Below, piece after piece: positions 24,235 to 25,936 of a stretch of 25,936 nucleotides of DNA (the first letter of the stretch is position 1; each line of letters starts with the position of its first letter). The stretch spans positions 1 through 25,936 of the forward strand of contig CADBAC010000008.1 of NCBI GenBank assembly GCA_902792495.1. The letters are read 5' to 3'. The DNA is from Ruminococcus flavefaciens. GTDB lineage: Bacteria > Bacillota > Clostridia > Oscillospirales > Ruminococcaceae. The notes beneath the pieces are model-generated. The model was given only the letters and a program-made list of their open reading frames with translations, ran no database searches and was not told where the DNA came from. Made by a program: the position numbers and the translations under genes.

Positions 24235-25736
24235 TACTCGTCTGCGATCTCCTTTTCGGGAGCTGATGTCGCAAGTGATACGGCAATGATTGCGATGAAG
24301 GCTGTCACAAATGCAGGGAGAAGTTCATATATAGCAAAGATACCGCCCAGCTTTGCGATGCCGAACTTCCATACGAATACCATGATTCCGCCTGCTATCA
24401 TACCTGCCATAGCGCCGTACTTGTTGGAACGCTTCCAGAAAAGTGCCGCAAGCATTACAGGTCCGAATGTTGCACCAAAGCCTGCCCATGCAAAGGATAC
24501 TACACGGAATACCGAGCTGTTCTGATCCCATGCAAGGATAACTCCCAGTATAGCTATTACCATGAGTACAACTCTCGCAGAAAGCATGGACTGCTTTTCC
24601 GACATCTTTACGCCGAATACTCCCTTGAGGATGTTCTCGGACATACTTGATGATGCAGCAAGAAGCTGTGAGTCGGATGTGGACATTGTACAGGCAAGGA
24701 TTCCTGCGAATACAAGGCCTGCGATAACTGCAAGGAAGAAACCGTGCTCGCTCATGTAAAGTGCGATCTTTACGATGATAGTTTCGGAGTCCTCAAGGTT
24801 TTCAACAACGCCCTGTTTGGAAAGAAGATTTCCGATGAAGCCGATAAAAATAGCAACTCCCATTGAGATAACTACCCATACGGATGCGATCCTTCTGGAT
24901 GTCTTTATCTTGTTCTTGTCCTCGATAGCCATGAAGCGGAGGATGATATGAGGCATTCCGAAGTAGCCGAGACCCCATGCAAGCAGTGAACAGATGGTCA
25001 GCAGATTGTACTTGTCAGCGCCGCCTGTTACAACATTGTGGATATGGCTCAGTGAAAGATAGCCTTCCATGGATCTTGCGTTATCCAGTACAGCGTCAAC
25101 TCCGCCTGCCTTGTTGATGCCGAAGAGAATGATGCTGATAAGTGCAGCAGTCATTACTATCGACTGGATAAGGTCAGTGAAGCTTGCGGCAAGGAATCCG
25201 CCCGAACAGGTGTAAGCGATGATAACAATTGCACTTATCACCATTGCCATGTGGTAATCCCAGCCGAAAATAGTGCTGAACAGCTTTCCGCAGGCCGAGA
25301 ATCCCGAAGCGGTGTAAGGCACGAAGAAGATAAGGATTATCAGAGCGGAAATGCCCATGAGTATCTTCTTTTTGTCATGGTAGCGGTTGGAGAAGAAATC
25401 AGGAACGGTGATAGCGCCGACTTTCTGGCTGTAAACTCGCAGTCTCTTTGCTACGAAAAGCCAGTTCAGGTATGTACCTATGGCAAGACCAATAGCAGTC
25501 CAGCCTGCCTCAGCGCCGCCTGTCAGGTAGGCAACTCCGGGAAGTCCCATCAGCAGCCAGCTGCTCATGTCGGAAGCCTCGGCACTCATAGCGGTAACGA
25601 GAGGTCCCAGCTTACGTCCGCCAAGGTAGAAGTCGCTGACGTTCTTGTTTTTCTTCGAGTAGATAATGCCTATCACTATCATCATGCACAGATAGGCGAT
25701 TATCGTAATAGGAATGATCAGGGAAATTTTGTTCAT
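24162..25736 (-). CDS. putP: Sodium/solute symporter of the SSS family, PutP type
   Basis: Sodium-coupled uptake transporter, most like PutP (proline). 524 residues with about 13 membrane helices. The N-terminal half has DFYLGGRKLGPLVTAMSAEASDMSSWLLMGLPG (about 35-67), containing the sodium-site residues D56 and S58 of the ASDMS motif; the motif TMSTSDSQLLAASSSMSEN lies later. Proline as substrate is inferred from similarity and not proven. The start ATG has AAAGGAG. The last 23 residues (502-524, ALKILEGRQPVGGFLPCHRQNYA region) are encoded by the 90-bp repeat and look unlike a normal PutP tail, so the native 3' end was probably replaced by repeat insertion. The 5' leader (25737-25936) is also made almost wholly of repeat sequence, and I see no clear promoter there. 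Confidence 0.92.
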   Translation of the reverse strand: MNKISLIIPITIIAYLCMMIVIGIIYSKKNKNVSDFYLGGRKLGPLVTAMSAEASDMSSWLLMGLPGVAYLTGGAEAGWTAIGLAIGTYLNWLFVAKRLRVYSQKVGAITVPDFFSNRYHDKKKILMGISALIILIFFVPYTASGFSACGKLFSTIFGWDYHMAMVISAIVIIAYTCSGGFLAASFTDLIQSIVMTAALISIILFGINKAGGVDAVLDNARSMEGYLSLSHIHNVVTGGADKYNLLTICSLLAWGLGYFGMPHIILRFMAIEDKNKIKTSRRIASVWVVISMGVAIFIGFIGNLLSKQGVVENLEDSETIIVKIALYMSEHGFFLAVIAGLVFAGILACTMSTSDSQLLAASSSMSENILKGVFGVKMSEKQSMLSARVVLMVIAILGVILAWDQNSSVFRVVSFAWAGFGATFGPVMLAALFWKRSNKYGAMAGMIAGGIMVFVWKFGIAKLGGIFAIYELLPAFVTAFIAIIAVSLATSAPEKEIADEYALKILEGRQPVGGFLPCHRQNYA

Positions 25737-25763
25737 TGTTTTACTCCTTTAGGCAACACCGCA

Positions 25764-25785
25764 CAAAGCCCGCCTGACGGCTTTG
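25764..25785 (-). other. Hairpin in the putP leader
   Basis: CAAAGCC and GGCTTTG are 7-bp arms with an 8-nt loop, between the ribosome site of putP and the direct repeat. It appears to be the inner end of the repeat element. Confidence 0.6.
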
Positions 25786-25790
25786 CACTG

Positions 25791-25809
25791 AGAACCTGTC
25801 CACATAGGG
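25791..25809 (+). repeat. Direct repeat, right copy
   Basis: AGAACCTGTCCACATAGGG, one base different from 24128-24146 and in the same orientation, though the neighbouring 90-bp repeats are inverted. This mismatch in orientation means the flanking units are not simple mirror images. Confidence 0.7.
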
Positions 25810-25846
25810 ATTCATGCACGTCTTTTCGTCAAATTTAGCCGGTGAC

Positions 25847-25936
25847 TGCGTTAAAAATCCTTGAAGGGCGACAGCCCGTCGGCGGATTTTTGCCTTGTCA
25901 CCGACAAAATTATGCCTGATAATCCGTACATTCACC
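25847..25936 (-). repeat. 90-bp perfect inverted repeat, right copy (runs to the window edge)
   Basis: Reverse complement of 24145-24234 without a mismatch. The inner boundary is at AACGCA, beyond which the copies diverge; the outer boundary is cut by the window, so the repeat may be longer. It lies about 110 bp before the putP start. Confidence 0.95.

Noticed and set aside
25741..25935. 64-codon minus-strand frame upstream of putP
   Set aside because: It is made entirely of repeat sequence, ends at the putP ribosome site and shows no protein family; more likely a repeat artefact than a gene.

Overview
The window looks like chromosomal DNA from a low-to-medium GC Firmicute of the family Oscillospiraceae/Ruminococcaceae, most likely a cellulosome-forming Ruminococcus close to R. 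flavefaciens. The main support is two secreted glycoside hydrolases, each ending in a Thr-rich linker and a type I dockerin of the Ruminococcus style (VDVSDAVLIMQSL / VDLSDAVLIMQSL followed by NPxKY). Firmicute signatures agree: an infC-rpmI-rplT operon with an attenuated leader, spoIIR, smc-ftsY, trmFO beside topA, strong AGGAGG ribosome sites and TTG/ATT starts. The identification is inferred from protein features, not from a database search.

Layout. Everything except ftsH reads on the minus strand. From high to low coordinates, 13882 down to 1 is a dense housekeeping cluster: a TrmH/SpoU methyltransferase, dprA (broken by a one-base frameshift), topA, trmFO, plsX, rnc, a stand-alone Elp3-like radical SAM gene, smc, ftsY and rdgB (cut by the window edge). 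Many junctions overlap or are under 15 nt and several starts are TTG, so translational coupling is likely. Upstream (13991-15344) is the infC-rpmI-rplT operon, with a consensus sigma-A promoter, a leader of about 170 nt containing an intrinsic terminator, an ATT start for infC, and a terminator after rplT. Then come spoIIR, the GH9-CBM3-dockerin and CBM35-GH26-dockerin genes (apparently one transcript, GH26 first), and a BspA-like leucine-rich-repeat surface protein. ftsH points the other way. A PutP-type sodium/solute symporter ends the window.

The parts that deserve a second look are: (1) FtsY carries its acidic region at the C-terminus rather than the N-terminus, built from a 10-residue repeat and closed by a basic FFSRLFGRKG tail; (2) putP is flanked by a perfect inverted repeat of at least 90 bp, and its last 23 residues are encoded by that repeat; (3) a pair of small hairpin repeats between ftsH and putP differ by compensatory stem changes; (4) a one-base deletion splits dprA; (5) the GH26 promoter has a palindrome in its spacer and a hairpin in its 5' leader. 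I saw no CRISPR array, tRNA, rRNA, prophage or recognisable transposase gene.
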